Assembly: GCA_900617975.1 (NCBI GenBank)
Contig: UZAE01012418.1
Location: forward strand, 1,553 to 42,511
Direction of reading: 5' to 3'
DNA: 40,959 bases
Source: Rodentolepis nana
Lineage: Eukaryota; Platyhelminthes; Cestoda; Cyclophyllidea; Hymenolepididae
In this document: piece by piece, positions 1 to 11,832 of the stretch
Layout: each line of letters begins with the position of its first letter
How positions within the stretch are numbered: the first letter of the stretch is position 1
Made by a program: the position numbers and the translations under genes
The notes under the pieces: model-generated
Databases searched by the model: none
Told to the model about the DNA's origin: nothing
The model's input: the letters and a program-made list of their open reading frames with translations, nothing else

Positions 1-3000
1 GGGGAGAGGGGGGGGGGAGAGAGGGAAAGAGAGGAAGACGTAGGAAAAGAAGGAGTAGGTGGAGTACGATGTAACAATTTGCAGTCTGGCTTTATTCATG
101 CTCCAGACGTAGCATATAAATAATGAAACAGTTATTAGAGATTTACAATATTGGCTTATGGTAAACTATAACAAAAATTTCAGAAAAAAGGTAAGAAAAT
201 AGTGCTGGCATAATAGAGAATAGATGGTTAAAGAAAATGGGGACAAAAGTAGCGAGAAATTCACGAATTCTGAATTTCCTAAAGAGCTACTGATATTGGC
301 CTGAAATAGCCTCTAGTTAAAAGAGGATAAAATGAGACTGTTGTACTTCGAATTATACATTTACCACACTCTTCATTTGATGCTGCAAAAAATAGGAAAG
401 AATGTGTGTGAAGCTGTAAACATTAGTACTATAAGTGTGAGATAGTTAAATTAAGACAAAGTAAGAAATTTTGCACGTCTAAAAGCAAGTTGGAATCAAA
501 ATGCCAATGGAGAAAACTGTTGAAATACCTTCAAGAGCTAGCAACACCAGCAAGACAATGCTTCAGATGTAAAGTGAGAACGTGGTGAGAAACGTATTGA
601 GGGGTCGTTAGACCTAAACACTCACAGCTAATGTGAAGTCACGTATTAATCGTGATTAGCAGAGTGTGATGAACCCACAAGTAGATGTTAAAAGATAAAT
701 GAAGGTAGTATCTCAGTCTTTTGAAAATTAAACTACATTGACCTATTCCTCTTATACGCAAATTACAGCCTAATTACTCTCATGATGTATCAAGAGGTAA
801 GGCGGCGCATACCGTAAGCGCCCGTTATAATAAGTGATATGAAGTTCCCCAAGCCTTTTAAATTATCCAAGTCGTTTACGTTCTTAAATGTCCCAAAGTA
901 GAATATGTAACAATATGACGATCATCGAAATGAATTCTTGACCTGGTATGCTCATCAAAAGAACTTAATTTGATAACCAAAAAGCGTTCGAACGAACCCC
1001 ATAAGTGTTAAGATATCATCCGAATGATGCGTTGATTAACTTAACCCTTAGGACCATACAGGGATCTTTCGAAATAAGTTTCATTGGTACTAGACTCGCA
1101 ACAGGAGCCCTTATCGTCGTTTGAAACACGTCAAATACCTCTATAGCCTTAGTCTGATACCACTAAAACTCATCACGTCGGCAAAGGTATGTTGTAAGGT
1201 ACGCGTGAGTGCAGTTGGGTACACTTTTCAACAAAAAAAATAAATCAGGAGTTAAAGAATTCTAAAAGAGTGAGTGAAAAGTAGCGCCTACCAGATGTAA
1301 TCGAGAAATTTAAATAGGAATAGAATATTCGTGGCCTGTTAAGATCGGGTATACTATGACAAGAACACTTGGAGGTCAGAATAACCAGTATTTTCACAAA
1401 AAACGATTCGACAATGATGCAACGGCCTCTAAAGGATTAAAGGCAATGAGATTTACGAATACAAGGGCTTGGTAACGAAGTAAATCCATTATCTAATGCG
1501 TTTCAGCCAAAATTGCCATTTTCCTTTTTCACATTATCATGTTAGAACCAAATTTCAGGAAACTGTAAGCGTTTAAGGCGAAATTAAACTTGACAGGTAA
1601 CATCTCTAAGACTTAAAAGCGAATTCCAAAAGACTAATAGGGATATGCCATTGAAGGGTGAGTTCCGCAGTTGCGATGTAGCCAATCTTGCAGTAAAACT
1701 ATTTAACTTCAATCTGGGAAAGAACGAGCTGTTACTTTAAGCCCAAAGGGAGTTGATGTCTTCTATGACAGGAGGTACTGAGAAGAGGAAACAGTGATTA
1801 AATTGCTAAAAATATGTGCGAATTTACTTGCATCTGGTTCGCAATACCTTAAATACTAGAATTCCCCCCCCCCCCAAATAAATGAGGCGCTGGGTAGATT
1901 CTGGGCAATAAAAACACATAGGGAAAAGATGAGAATGAATAACTTGTAGTTGTTCCTTTATCCTCATCTTACTTAAATTTTTCGCCTATTGTATTGAAAG
2001 CGGTCACATCTAGTCAGTTGGCTCAGGCGAACCTTCCCAAGATACATAGGAAACATCGCTGTTGCCATAACTCAACCTTGAACCTTCAGTCGACCCACTT
2101 AAATACACTGCAATGGAAACATTACTGTGACAGAGATTTGAGAAATTATCTCATCTCTCCGATTGTTCATTTTAGTTAGAATTGAAAACTTGCAAAAAAT
2201 ACACACAGAATGTCATGACAACAACACAGGAGCTAGACAAGCATGGCAGCAAATAAAGAGTTGAATAAATATCAATTAGAAATTGGACCATTTTATATGG
2301 AACACAATACTTGGGCAATAAAACTAAGAAACGAATCTTACCTTTTTTACTCTGTGACAATTTTAATTGAGACAAATAGGATAGGAGCAATACAAAATGT
2401 GGTGTAGATAAGGTAATTAATTAACTTTCCAGAAAGGGGAAGGAACAAAATACTCATTAACGATGGAAGAGTTTGGATTTCTCATCAGAGGAACTCCATT
2501 ATGCTACACACAAAATAGGTGACAGAAAATGTCTTTTTCTAAGCCCGTCTTGGTTAATAGGCAAATAAATGCAAAATAAAGATTGAGTTCGGCAATAACG
2601 TGGGCATAATAAAAAATGTAATATGGCAAATGATGAGATTTATAAGAAATAGAACACGAAGCATAAACGGAATTTGACGAAGACTGGAAAGCCCGTCATA
2701 TTAAGCTTCAATCACAATAAATTTAGAAGTGTGTAGGGCTTGGTTTTAAGACAAGAAAGCTGACCATTACTTCATCTAAAGAGCGAGACCTCACCAAAAA
2801 AATTGTATTAAATTAAATTAAATGGCATGGACTATTTAACAAATACAAAGCACCGTCGTAGAAGTAGAGCCTAGCAAGAAATCAATGAACTGAAGAAATT
2901 TATAAATTAATAAGATACAAAAATGTGAGACTGAAGCTGCGTGTAGAGTGATGATGTGGGGGGGGACATAAACAATGACTAACAGGAGATGAAATAGAAG

Positions 3001-4689
3001 AGGTGTCAAGCAAGAAAGTGGCCAACATGACACACTTGAAAGGGAGAAATTTTAAGGGGAAATTTCAAAACCGAATTCTAGTTACAATAAAAGAATATTT
3101 CATGAAAAACGAAAGGTTTATTTATCCTAGTAATAGTAATTTGCCAACATGGAGCACTGAACTAATTTATCAAAAAAAAACAGTAGGTTATTGACATAAC
3201 TTACCGAAGAAACAGTTCGTTATTAAAGAAAGAGATTGATAAATTAAATTAGGGGTGAAGGTACGCAGAAAAACGAATAACTAAAAAGACCAGTCAAAAA
3301 TTAAAAGTGGAGAAAGTCGTAAAATAGAGAATTTATTGAAAGTTCATCTTGGGTAAAATTTGGTGACCTTTGCTATACCAGCACCAAGTTTTATCAAAGA
3401 ACCTTACAAATTTGTACAGAAATGGTACGGCAAAACCACCTCAAATAGTCAACCATTTAATAAGTCTAAAGCAACGCAACGTATACAAATTGAGTAAACT
3501 GCGTAACCTATATTCAGGAGTCAACATAATAAGGCTATTTTGTTTCTCTAACATTACTCTGGAACTTCAGAGGTGATAAACCCAAACTTCACCCCCCCCC
3601 CCCAATAAATGGACTATTTCACCACTCCCATAGTTCCAATGATTTTAAAGGGAGAAATTGAGTTTGTCCTGCAAGTATTCAATACGTGGCCGAAATCAAT
3701 TTAGCTATAGTCGACAAACACTATCTTTATTTAAGAGAATTAATTACAAATATCAAAAAGAGCGAAATACCTATATTGAACAAAAGTAATTAATAAAGCG
3801 AATAGATAGTGCTTTGTAGCGCTCCGTGCAGGCCATTGGTAATTGAAGAGAAAGATTTACTTTTTCATTGAGGAAGACTATATAGTGTTAAAATAGAAAA
3901 TTCGCTAATAATAATAGTCAGAGAAAGAAATAAAAGTAACTTGGAATTTATAGAGAATAAATCAGCGATGTTACTCTATTTTTTTTGTTTCTGAAATGAT
4001 ATTCAAAAATAAGTTAAAAAAAAACTTACAAACAGTGGATCTGATTACTATATCAAAAACGAGATAACCTCTTGGCCATTTTGATTGGATGAAAAAATCA
4101 AGTTGACTTTTAAGTAGAACTTAGGAAAAATGGGCAATACTTTTTTTGGAACATGAAACTAAACACACGTCTGATACATGAAGACTGATTTGAAGCCTTG
4201 TGATTAAAAGTTCTCTGACCGGCACGTTGAAAATTATTTATACCAGGTGAAATCATAAAAAAATCTCCCAAGTAATTTTAAAGATATGAAGACTTTCAAT
4301 TCAAGTTTAAATTAAACCTACACAAGATGGAAAGCTGATTAAGGGAACTAAATTTATAACAGACTAATGAAATAAAATTAATAATTGATTGTTTTTGGAA
4401 CGATGGTCAAAATAAGACAACTTGCATAATTCATTCGAAACTATATGTTTAGCAAATACGCAGCACACTTTAAAACTAAAAATGAATAATTAAAAAAATG
4501 ATTAAAAACAATCAAGAAAGGGACAAATTAGTGAAGGTAAAATGATTTACCATGATTCAAATAATTGAAAGACGAAATTCAAAGAGATCAAAAAAGCTTC
4601 AGCTGAATGACTGAATTCCAGTGCGTATGAAATAAGGCGCTATGGTCAAGATCTAGGGCATATCAAAGAAAACAGTATTTAGTGCTCAC
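1..4689. other. Non-coding stretch, probably WDR61 intron or intergenic
   Basis: I see no exon that I can support in this 4.7 kb. It is AT-rich, begins with a purine (G/A) tract at 1-60, and carries two runs of 12 C at about 1864-1875 and 3592-3603, each followed directly by an A-rich AATAAATG-like string. If the WDR61 gene on the minus strand is intact, this region is its third intron or contains exons too short or diverged for me to recognise; I looked on the minus strand for the next WD40 repeat (a Gly-His start and Trp-Asp end) and did not find it. Confidence 0.5.
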
Positions 4690-5009
4690 CACTCCCAAAG
4701 TTTGAGACTGTTGTCAAGCGATCCGGTGATAATTAAGTCCCTGCCGTCAGACGCCCTCTTTCGCCACGCACAGCACCAAATCGCCTCGTTATGAGCTATA
4801 ACAATAAGTTAAAAATTTATAAGTCGACTTTTGTTAGGGTCCGCGGAATTAGGAAAGATAACGCTATTTATAAATTTTTCAGCATATTAAAAATGGTAAA
4901 ATAAACGGCAAGATGGTAACTTCATATAAAAACAAAAAAAGGATTTAAGAATCACGAACAATTTTTAAACAGAATTCTCACCTTTCTCTAGTGTGTATTT
5001 TCGCGAATA
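4690..5009 (-). CDS. WDR61: WDR61/SKI8-like WD40 protein, 5' end only
   Basis: Two exons are seen on the minus strand: a 28-nt microexon 5009-4982 and a 106-nt exon 4795-4690, joined by a GT-AG intron (4981-4796) in phase 1. They encode YSRKYTLEK then AHNEAIWCCAW and a repeat end ITGSLDNSLKLWEW. This matches in order and spacing the first WD40 repeat of WDR61 (human: AHDDAIW, then TGSLDDLVKVWKW). WDR61/Ski8 is a beta-propeller scaffold of the cytoplasmic Ski complex (3' mRNA decay) and, in animals, of the nuclear Paf1 complex. A GT donor follows 4690; the remaining repeats are not found in the window. No ATG lies in the first exon and an in-frame TAA sits 24 nt upstream (5033-5031), so the start must come from an upstream exon or a spliced leader. 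It lies 159 bp downstream of the SOCS gene on the same strand. Confidence 0.75.
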
Positions 5010-5030
5010 CTGAAGAGAAAATGCAATGTG
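5010..5030 (-). promoter_or_regulatory. Splice acceptor, candidate trans-splice site
   Basis: On the minus strand a pyrimidine-rich run (TTTTCTCTTCAG) ends at AG 5011-5010, directly before the WDR61 microexon. The next base opens a codon (TAT) of the conserved frame. It could be an ordinary cis acceptor, but no upstream exon with an ATG is evident in the 159 bp between the SOCS stop and this site, so addition of a spliced leader is the simpler reading. Confidence 0.5.
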
Positions 5031-5090
5031 TTAAAAGTAATGAGGAAATAAGAAGGTAAAAGTTAGAAGTCAACAAAAGAAATTGAATTA

Positions 5091-5096
5091 TTTATT
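5091..5096 (-). terminator. Poly(A) signal AATAAA for SOCS gene
   Basis: AATAAA on the minus strand lies 73 bp after the SOCS stop codon and about 80 bp before the WDR61 acceptor, the arrangement expected between two genes of a trans-spliced polycistron. Confidence 0.55.
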
Positions 5097-5168
5097 ACTT
5101 AAAAGATTAACAAATGGGAAGAAGAAAAAAAGGACAAAATGAAAATATAAACAGAGAAGCGTATGAGA

Positions 5169-5922
5169 CTAGAATGAGTTCTTTTGGAAGCGAAGTGAAG
5201 AGTGTTCAACAGCACCGGTACGAATGAATTTGAAGAGGGCATATCGACACAGGAAGAGCAGCGGAGGAACAACTGAGAATCGACTGTAAGGATGTAGCAG
5301 ACGAACTTTCCTGTTTTCTGGCATTGCTGAACATGTTTCAAAAGTGGTATTCGATAGACAATAAGCCCCAGACTCTGACTGAGACATGGCGTGTTCAATC
5401 AGAGCTTCAATAGATTCAAAAGCTTCATCCTAATACAATAAAAAAATTCAAAAATTAAAATTATACTTGAATAAATCCGAAACCACAATCACTTTGAGTT
5501 ATTCGGTTGTTTAGAATGGTATCATCAGAAAACCGAAAGGTAAGAGTGCAGAGGTTACAGTCATTTTCACTGACACGAACAAGAAAAGAACCTTCTGGGG
5601 CATTATGCAGCAAACCATTGGATTCAAAACGTGATAGAGGGCCCCAAAACCAAGACTGAGCGCAGAGACTGTTGAAATGAGGAATCTCATCTTCCTTTAG
5701 GCGTTCATTTTTTAAAAGAAATTTAATCAATTCTAATAGAAGCAAAATGATTGTAGAAGACTAAAACCAACCTTCAAGTCTCCTTTCATAAGCCCTTGTA
5801 ATCTGGTCTTCCTTGCCATGATAAGAATTATGTGAAACATCCTGAAAATAAACATTTCCATCATTTGGGAAAATGCAGTTTTGAAACCAGTACATCAGCT
5901 TCAGGAGAGGTGGTTTCGGCAT
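5169..5922 (-). CDS. SOCS6/7-like SH2 and SOCS-box protein
   Basis: Three exons, 5922-5772, 5732-5467 and 5429-5169 (stop 5171-5169), joined by GT-AG introns of only 39 and 37 bp with matching phases, encode 225 residues. The SH2 domain starts near residue 78 (WFWGPLSRFE) with the phosphotyrosine-binding motif FLVRVS at 100-105 (Arg103), and ends in IEALIEHAMSQSESGAYC. A SOCS-box-like tail follows (SRFSVVPPLLFLCRYAL), which in the family binds elongin B/C; a Cul5-box LPxP motif is not visible. The domain order and the WxWGPxxRxE start are typical of SOCS proteins, and the tail is closest to SOCS6/7. SOCS proteins recruit cullin-5 ubiquitin ligase to phosphotyrosine receptors and adaptors in the cytoplasm. 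The ATG at 5922 is the first in frame after a TGA, but extra 5' exons are possible since SOCS6/7 usually have long N-termini. Confidence 0.85.
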
Positions 5923-6400
5923 TATAAAGTCAAGTGGATTTAAAATCGCGATAAATTTGAAACATATGTCTCAGGTTGAAAAAAGCATCTTAGAGATGAA
6001 AAAGCCCAATGATAAGAAATTCATAAAGTTCAAGAGCGTTCAGCAAATTCAAACACAAACTGTATAAAATTTGTGAGTATAATTGCGCGTATTTTGATCA
6101 ATCTATCAGTAAGATTTTTCCATCTTTTTATTACATTATGATGCATATACTACCGAAAATAAGGGAATAATCAATTTCGTTTAAATTAATGGCATTGAAT
6201 GGAAAATTTAAATTGCTACCGTGAGCCAATTATTTTTCAGTCGTGTTTTCTGCACGTTTTCGGCATGTGAGTACTTTCATCTTGTCCCTTAGTGTATTTT
6301 CTGATAAATATACCATTCGGAAATTTGTTGTTTCAATATATTTCTCTCAAAAATTTTTCATTCTCTGCTTTTTAAATTACTCTTTATGCTAGATATCGCA
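5923..6400. promoter_or_regulatory. Divergent intergenic region, SOCS and METTL13
   Basis: About 480 bp separates the start codons of two genes pointing away from each other, so both promoters probably lie here. The sequence is very AT-rich without a pattern I can name. An acceptor-like TTTATGCTAG ends at about 6391, ten bases before the likely METTL13 ATG, and could be a cis or trans splice acceptor. Confidence 0.4.
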
Positions 6401-9400
6401 ATGTCCTCGGTCTTGCCAAAGAAACTTGAAGATTTTGGTAGTTCTGACTATTGGAATAATTTCTTCACTAAACGTGACACTTCTTTCGAGTGGTATGGGG
6501 ATTTCGCCACTCTCGTTGAAATCTTTGTTCAAAATATTCGCAAAACCGATACAGTTTTGGAAGTAGGCTGTGGTAACTCCAATCTTTCTGCAGAAATTTA
6601 CGACAAAATTGGTTGTGCCTCCTACCTTGGCATTGATTACAGTCAAAAGGCTATTGAACAATCTCAAAAGCTTGCAACTTCACGTCAAAATTTGCGATTT
6701 GAAGTCGTTGATATCTTTAGACTCAAATCTGATTTAGCTCTTTTAGAATTGCCCTCAGAACATTTCAACTGCATTATCGACAAGGGTACTCTTGATGCTA
6801 TTGATAATGGAAAAACGGAAGAAGCCAAGATTAATCAATATTTTGAAAATATAAGTTCTGTTCTCTCTCTCTTCGGTCGTTATATAATTGTGACTCTGGC
6901 TCAGGACCACATCGTTAAACACATTGCTGATTATTTCCTAAAAGAGTAAGTTTCAATGACTTTTCCATTTTTTAGCTGGGGAATTGGTATGGTTCCTTAG
7001 AAGCCTTATTTTTCTTTTTCGAAGCATGACCGTTTTGTACTCTTGTTAATCTTCTCTTTAACGTTTTAAGGATTCGCTCTCTTTTCTTGAACTTTCACCC
7101 CGTGTTAACCTTCGCCTTCCTAATAGCTCAATATTGTTGACCGAATATAATTATTTGATAAGTGTTTACTTTATATTGTGTGCTAAAATTTATCTATCTC
7201 TATTGTGTATACTTATATTTAATTAATAAATTGGTGGGTAGACACAGCTTCGTAGCAGTATTTCAATCATAAGGTACTACAATCATAAATTCTTATGCGG
7301 GATTTTGGTTATCATTTCGGCTTTATATTTCTCACTTTTTATTTGCCCAATTGATACATATTATCCGGTATAAGTAGTTTAGCACCTTTTTTATCTTGGC
7401 AAATCGTGTTTACAATTTGCCTCGTTATTCAGAAGTATTCACTGCTTTATTACCCTTATTTATTCCCTTACTTTGTAATGACTTCGTGTAGTTTACCTTT
7501 TTACTCTCGAAACCTATTATTTATTAGTCAATACTATTCGATTTAGTGCACTTAATTTCTCTCCATCCCGGAGGTAATCCATGAGTTGTTATTAGTCCCA
7601 TCTAAAATGTGTGAATTGAGATATTCTTTTCATTCCGAGAAATTTTGGTCAGTATATTTTTTATTAATTTAATTTGTTTTATTCACAGAGCTACAGTAGG
7701 AAATTGTTTCGCCCTGTTATTTTTGTTGGCTTAAACGTTACGAACTAGTCTTACCTATTGCATATTTCTTGTTCAGAGGTAGTGAATATATGGTTAGCTG
7801 TTTCCAAGTAACCAATCCCGAGCGAAGGGATGCTAGTGGAGACTCCCTGGCCATGCCTCTCTTTGCCTTTGTTATGACAAAGCTGAAGGTTTCTCCATCT
7901 CTTCCCCAACTCCGTCTGAAGTCTGTCGGAGATGATCAGCCAATTCGCCATGATGGGGAGAGTACCGTGACCATGAAACAGCGCCTGTTTGATTGGATAA
8001 AGTACCTACAAACCTCGTGCATACTGGATCAGAGTCAAATCAAGTAAATTAAAGAAAAGTTAAAATATGTGAAATTATTTGATAATGCCCTTAATGCATG
8101 TTTCAGTATTTTATCTAACTTCGAAGTGTAACTTTCTCAGATTTCCTTTTCGTGGCAGTTTTCTAATTGAATTTCGGCGTCACTTGTTGACTTGTTTCAT
8201 TCGTTTTAAGTGTCTTTTAATTTGACCAATATAATTAAATTAGTTAGACCTTCAACCTGCGTCGTAATGGAATGCGAATTTTCGTTTTTTGATAGCATTG
8301 ACACTAATTAAGTAAAATACGAGCTGGCGAATACCATCATCGATTTAATTCAGTTTATTTTTAAATTTAATTATTTTGGGTGTCGTTACTTTCGATTACC
8401 TAGTATTCACTGCAACTTTTTTTGTATTAGACGTCGGAAGAAAATAAACTTTCATACTCGATTGTTTTGTGGTTTTTAATTAACTTCCTTATCCACTACC
8501 ATTCATCTTTTCTCTTTAATGCATTACTTTTGAAAGTTTCTTGTAACTAGTTACAAAGTTACAATCACAATTTTCGGACTCGGGTCAGGCTCAAGGTCAA
8601 AGTTAGTGGCCCTCTCGTGGAAAGAAATTTATATAATAATTTTCCTTTATGGGGTCATTTCAGTTTCTGGTTGACAAATGAATGTTTAAAAGAATTTGAG
8701 TGCTTACTTATGCCTGGATGGTGTACTTTTCGCCAGAAGAAAGGAATAAGAACTAATTAATATGGTAGACAGTCGGTCACGAAATCCTATTACACCTACT
8801 TATTTATTTTTTTATCATATATGCATAACCAATATTGCTGTTCAGTACAATCCATAAATTGAGTAGATTTTTTTACGGTCATTCTAACTTTTATTTTAAC
8901 TTACGTCAAATCTAGATCACTCGTTTTATGTATTTATTTATGTAATACAAAGAAATTTTTCACTTTTCAATAAGGACCAAAGGCGATCGTGAATTCGAAA
9001 TCGTTCATGAGGTTACGGGTATCACCATGTTCACCTGTCGTATTGCTTCATCCCCTTCCCACCGCAACCGCAAACCCCAACCCAAGGGTGTTCTTTTGGT
9101 GCCCCAAGATCAGGCTGTCTCGTTCGCCACTCCAGAGGGCGCCTTGGTTGCCCTCGATAGTATGGGACGACTGCCTTGTGCCCTGCTCGCCTTCCCCAAT
9201 CCATCCATTCGATTCACCTCTCTCGACGTCGCCAAGTCGCAACTCTCAGATGGTCTATGCGCCTCGCCTCTAGCCAGTGCTGTTCGAAACGTGAGCTGCT
9301 CCCGACCTTTTCTTGCTTTTGCATTAACTTCATAATTGTAAAATTACTTTTTCGCATTTCTGAATTCCAGCAATTTTGATTAAATTGCTCCTGTAATTAT

Positions 9401-10847
9401 TGGGAATTTAAATAAGTGTTAGAGGCAACGAATCTGTTTGATGCAATCGCTGCTCTACTTACGACTCAGTAAAGCAGCTTACCTAGCGTTGTTGAATCAA
9501 GGGTGGTAGTGCTCAATTTATTGAATACCTTAATCTAATCGTTGATTGGTCCATTTGACTCCCGGTATTCTCATCCATTATCAAATTTTACCTATTTTGG
9601 TTTGTGTAGTTTTGGGGGCGGGGAGTATTCTGGTTTCTCATTCCCAGTCGTTTTTACCATTAATGATTAATCTCGTCCCTACATGGCTCCAGGCGTAGTT
9701 GGAATCCCTTTATCATTAAAACCACCATGGTCACTTCACTCCGGTTGGAGTGGTGGTTTGCAGGTGTTTGAGAGAGAATTTTGCTAAATGCGACTTTTCA
9801 AGAGCTAAAATTGCGTTCATTTGCTGTTTACTCACCTATTTTTTCAATTTAATTTGGGAGTATGCACGCATTTTCACGATGTCAGCAGAATGATATGAGC
9901 TAGGTGGCTGTAAAATAGATTTCACCAATTTCATCGTTCTTTTTGTAATTTCGTGACTGACACTTATTAAATTTTCACTAAGGAAGAGTTGATCAATTTA
10001 ATTTAAGCATTGATTTTTTCGTCAATTTTAGGCCCCAATATACAGCACTCCTGACAACTATCTTCAGATGAAAGAAATCAAAGAAAACCCACCCTATGCC
10101 TTAATAACCGAGGCCCTCAAAAAGCGTAAACCACCACCCCGACTCCTTGTTCAAAATCTAACCTCTGGCAACGTCTATCGATTTATCAGCTCTGACGGTT
10201 TTTCGGATCCCCTAGCAATTCTTCTTCTCACTTGGATCACACTTACCCGACGACTGGCTGATAATCTCGGCTATTTGGGTGCGAAATTCTTCTATCAAGG
10301 AGTACCCTCTTGCCTTCATAAAGCCATAATGAGTCAACTTTATGTGAACATAGAAGAAGATAGCCTCAAGAGTCTAGCAAATGAGTTGAATTCCGACATC
10401 AAGTACGTTGAAAGTCAAGAACAGTCTCAGCAATACGCTCTTATGTGTTATACTACGCCGGAAGATGACAAATTAAACCCTGAAGGCCTCTCTTCCTTCA
10501 TGAGATCTGCTGAAAAGTACCTTCTGACTCAAGGAATTGGTTGTATTTTCAGACATAAAATTATCTCTTCTGCCAATTTGGAAGAGAAGATTGAGCAAGA
10601 ATGTGGTTCGGCTCTTCAATTGCTTGTCAAGCATGAGTTTGAAACCGCTGTGGTATATGTGATTTATAAGAAGAAGCCGAAGTTGTCCAAGGCGAAATTT
10701 GTTAATAGAGTTCGACAAATGGCGACTGAGGCGATGGCCTTAAAGAGCGGTGCATTTGCAGAGGCGGAGTCACTTGGTTGCAGTGGAAAGGTCATTGGAA
10801 ATGCAAATGAATGTCTGGTCAATCTAACAAGGCTATTGACTCAGTAA
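6401..10847 (+). CDS. METTL13: eEF1A lysine/N-terminal methyltransferase METTL13 homologue
   Basis: Four exons, 6401-6945, 7777-8043, 8975-9290 and 10032-10847, with GT-AG junctions and consistent phases (2, 2, 0), encode 647 residues; human METTL13 has 699. The N-terminal domain opens EDFGSSDYW, has EWYGDF, the SAM-binding motif LEVGCGNS (E54 to S60) and the family signature DKGTLDA, as in the domain that methylates eEF1A Lys55. Exon 2 carries the MPLFAFVMTK strand and exon 3 a GVLLVPQ segment like the human central region. Exon 4 (272 residues) aligns only weakly with the C-terminal methyltransferase domain that modifies the eEF1A N-terminus: RLLVQNLTSGN, then NLGYLGAK where GLGGGSL is expected, then QYALMCYTTPEDD and a FMRSAEKYLLTQG helix. 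The second domain is probably inactive or changed. An in-frame ATG at 6386 is an alternative start. Introns are 831, 931 and 741 bp. The family assignment is firm for exons 1-2, weaker for exon 4. Confidence 0.85.
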
Positions 10848-11310
10848 ATGACTACTAATAATTGGCTGTAATTTTAATTATCCTTGTTTGAGGACTTTTA
10901 GTAAATATAAATCTCCACGCAAATCAATCCGACTTATTACTTCTTATTTTCGAAAATATGGGTGTTTTCGATGATGTTTTTTTCTAATAATAGGTATTTT
11001 GGTAGACTTATTCCAGTTACTCTGACCTATTGCAAGAAGTTGGACTTCTTTAGTTGAAATCGTAGATGGTGAATAAATTGCCCCCTTGAATTATAATATG
11101 TCTTTCCACCTTGATAGTGGTTCGTCTTCTGGCTTTATTTATTTTCCGCATTCTACTTTATTCAAAAGAACTAGTTGTAGACCGGCCAATGATAAGGCAG
11201 ACTCATGTAAGAAACGTAGTACCTTGATCTGATATTTTGATTTGGTTCAATATGTATTTGCAACTCATTATGTGGGCTGAGGTCTTTCGAGGAGTCACTT
11301 GATGTCCAGC
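10848..11310. other. METTL13 3' region
   Basis: AT-rich, no gene recognised. An AATAAA lies at about 11072 and may serve METTL13, although a 3' UTR of some 220 bp is implied. Confidence 0.35.
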
Positions 11311-11736
11311 GACCATTTCTGCAAATTATTGCGTCGCAAGTTGTCGTTTAGGGTAGTGAATAAAGTCCTCCAGAATACTGCCTTAAAATGAACAAAGAGA
11401 GTTTATTGTACAAACTAGTTAGGAAATTAGTAGTGAATAGTAGAATTATATACTAACCTTCGAGTAAAAGTTCTTCTTTTTATAAACAGTCACTTTCTCA
11501 GGTAGATATCTATGGACACGCACATAAATCTCCGCTGAGGGATATTCTTGACTGCATCTAATCACCCCTCTCGCTAATCGGCATCCGATGGCCTTTCCAA
11601 TAATAGAATCGCACCTTCATGAAAGAGTCCATAACTTTAGCATTTACCTTTTTTCAGGTACTTTACAAACTTTTAATTCATTTCCAGCTGTTTTTATTGG
11701 ACAGTTGGGCCCACTTACCTCACCGTAATTTACCCT
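11310..11736 (-). CDS. Possible mitochondrial ribosomal protein bL21m, 3' exons
   Basis: Minus-strand exons 11736-11648 and 11614-11458 join in frame across a very short 33-bp GTAAAT...AG intron and give about 82 residues including IIGKAIGCR, YPSAEIYVRVHRYLPEKV and TVYKKKNFYSK. This resembles the C-terminal part of bacterial/mitochondrial bL21 (a LLGKPL strand, then a basic RIIMRFRKRKNFKKK-like strand). The last exon is uncertain: either 11414-11403 (FVQ, stop, overlapping an AATAAA) or a longer one from about 11382 with a better pyrimidine tract, about 28 codons ending in a TGA near 11300. The N-terminal half with the expected Gly-x-Gln-x-Lys-Val motif was not found, and the first exon begins at an acceptor. 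bL21m would be a large-subunit protein of the mitochondrial ribosome. I hold the gene as probable and the name as tentative. Confidence 0.35.
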
Positions 11737-11832
11737 CTATAGACCAATTGAGTTTCCACTCCTACTGATTCTAATAGCAACAGTTCACCTTAAATCTCAG
11801 TTTTTTTCAATTGGAAAGGCGTTCGGGTCATC

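Noticed and set aside
5099..5398. 99-codon open frame with a hydrophobic end on the minus strand
   Set aside because: It overlaps the SOCS last exon in another frame; the SOCS frame has the SH2/SOCS-box homology and correct splice phases.
6389..6667. 92-codon minus-strand open frame
   Set aside because: Antisense shadow of METTL13 exon 1, which carries the SAM motif on the plus strand.
8989..9379. Several overlapping open frames on both strands
   Set aside because: Only the frame entering at the acceptor 8975 continues METTL13 in phase and resembles its central domain.
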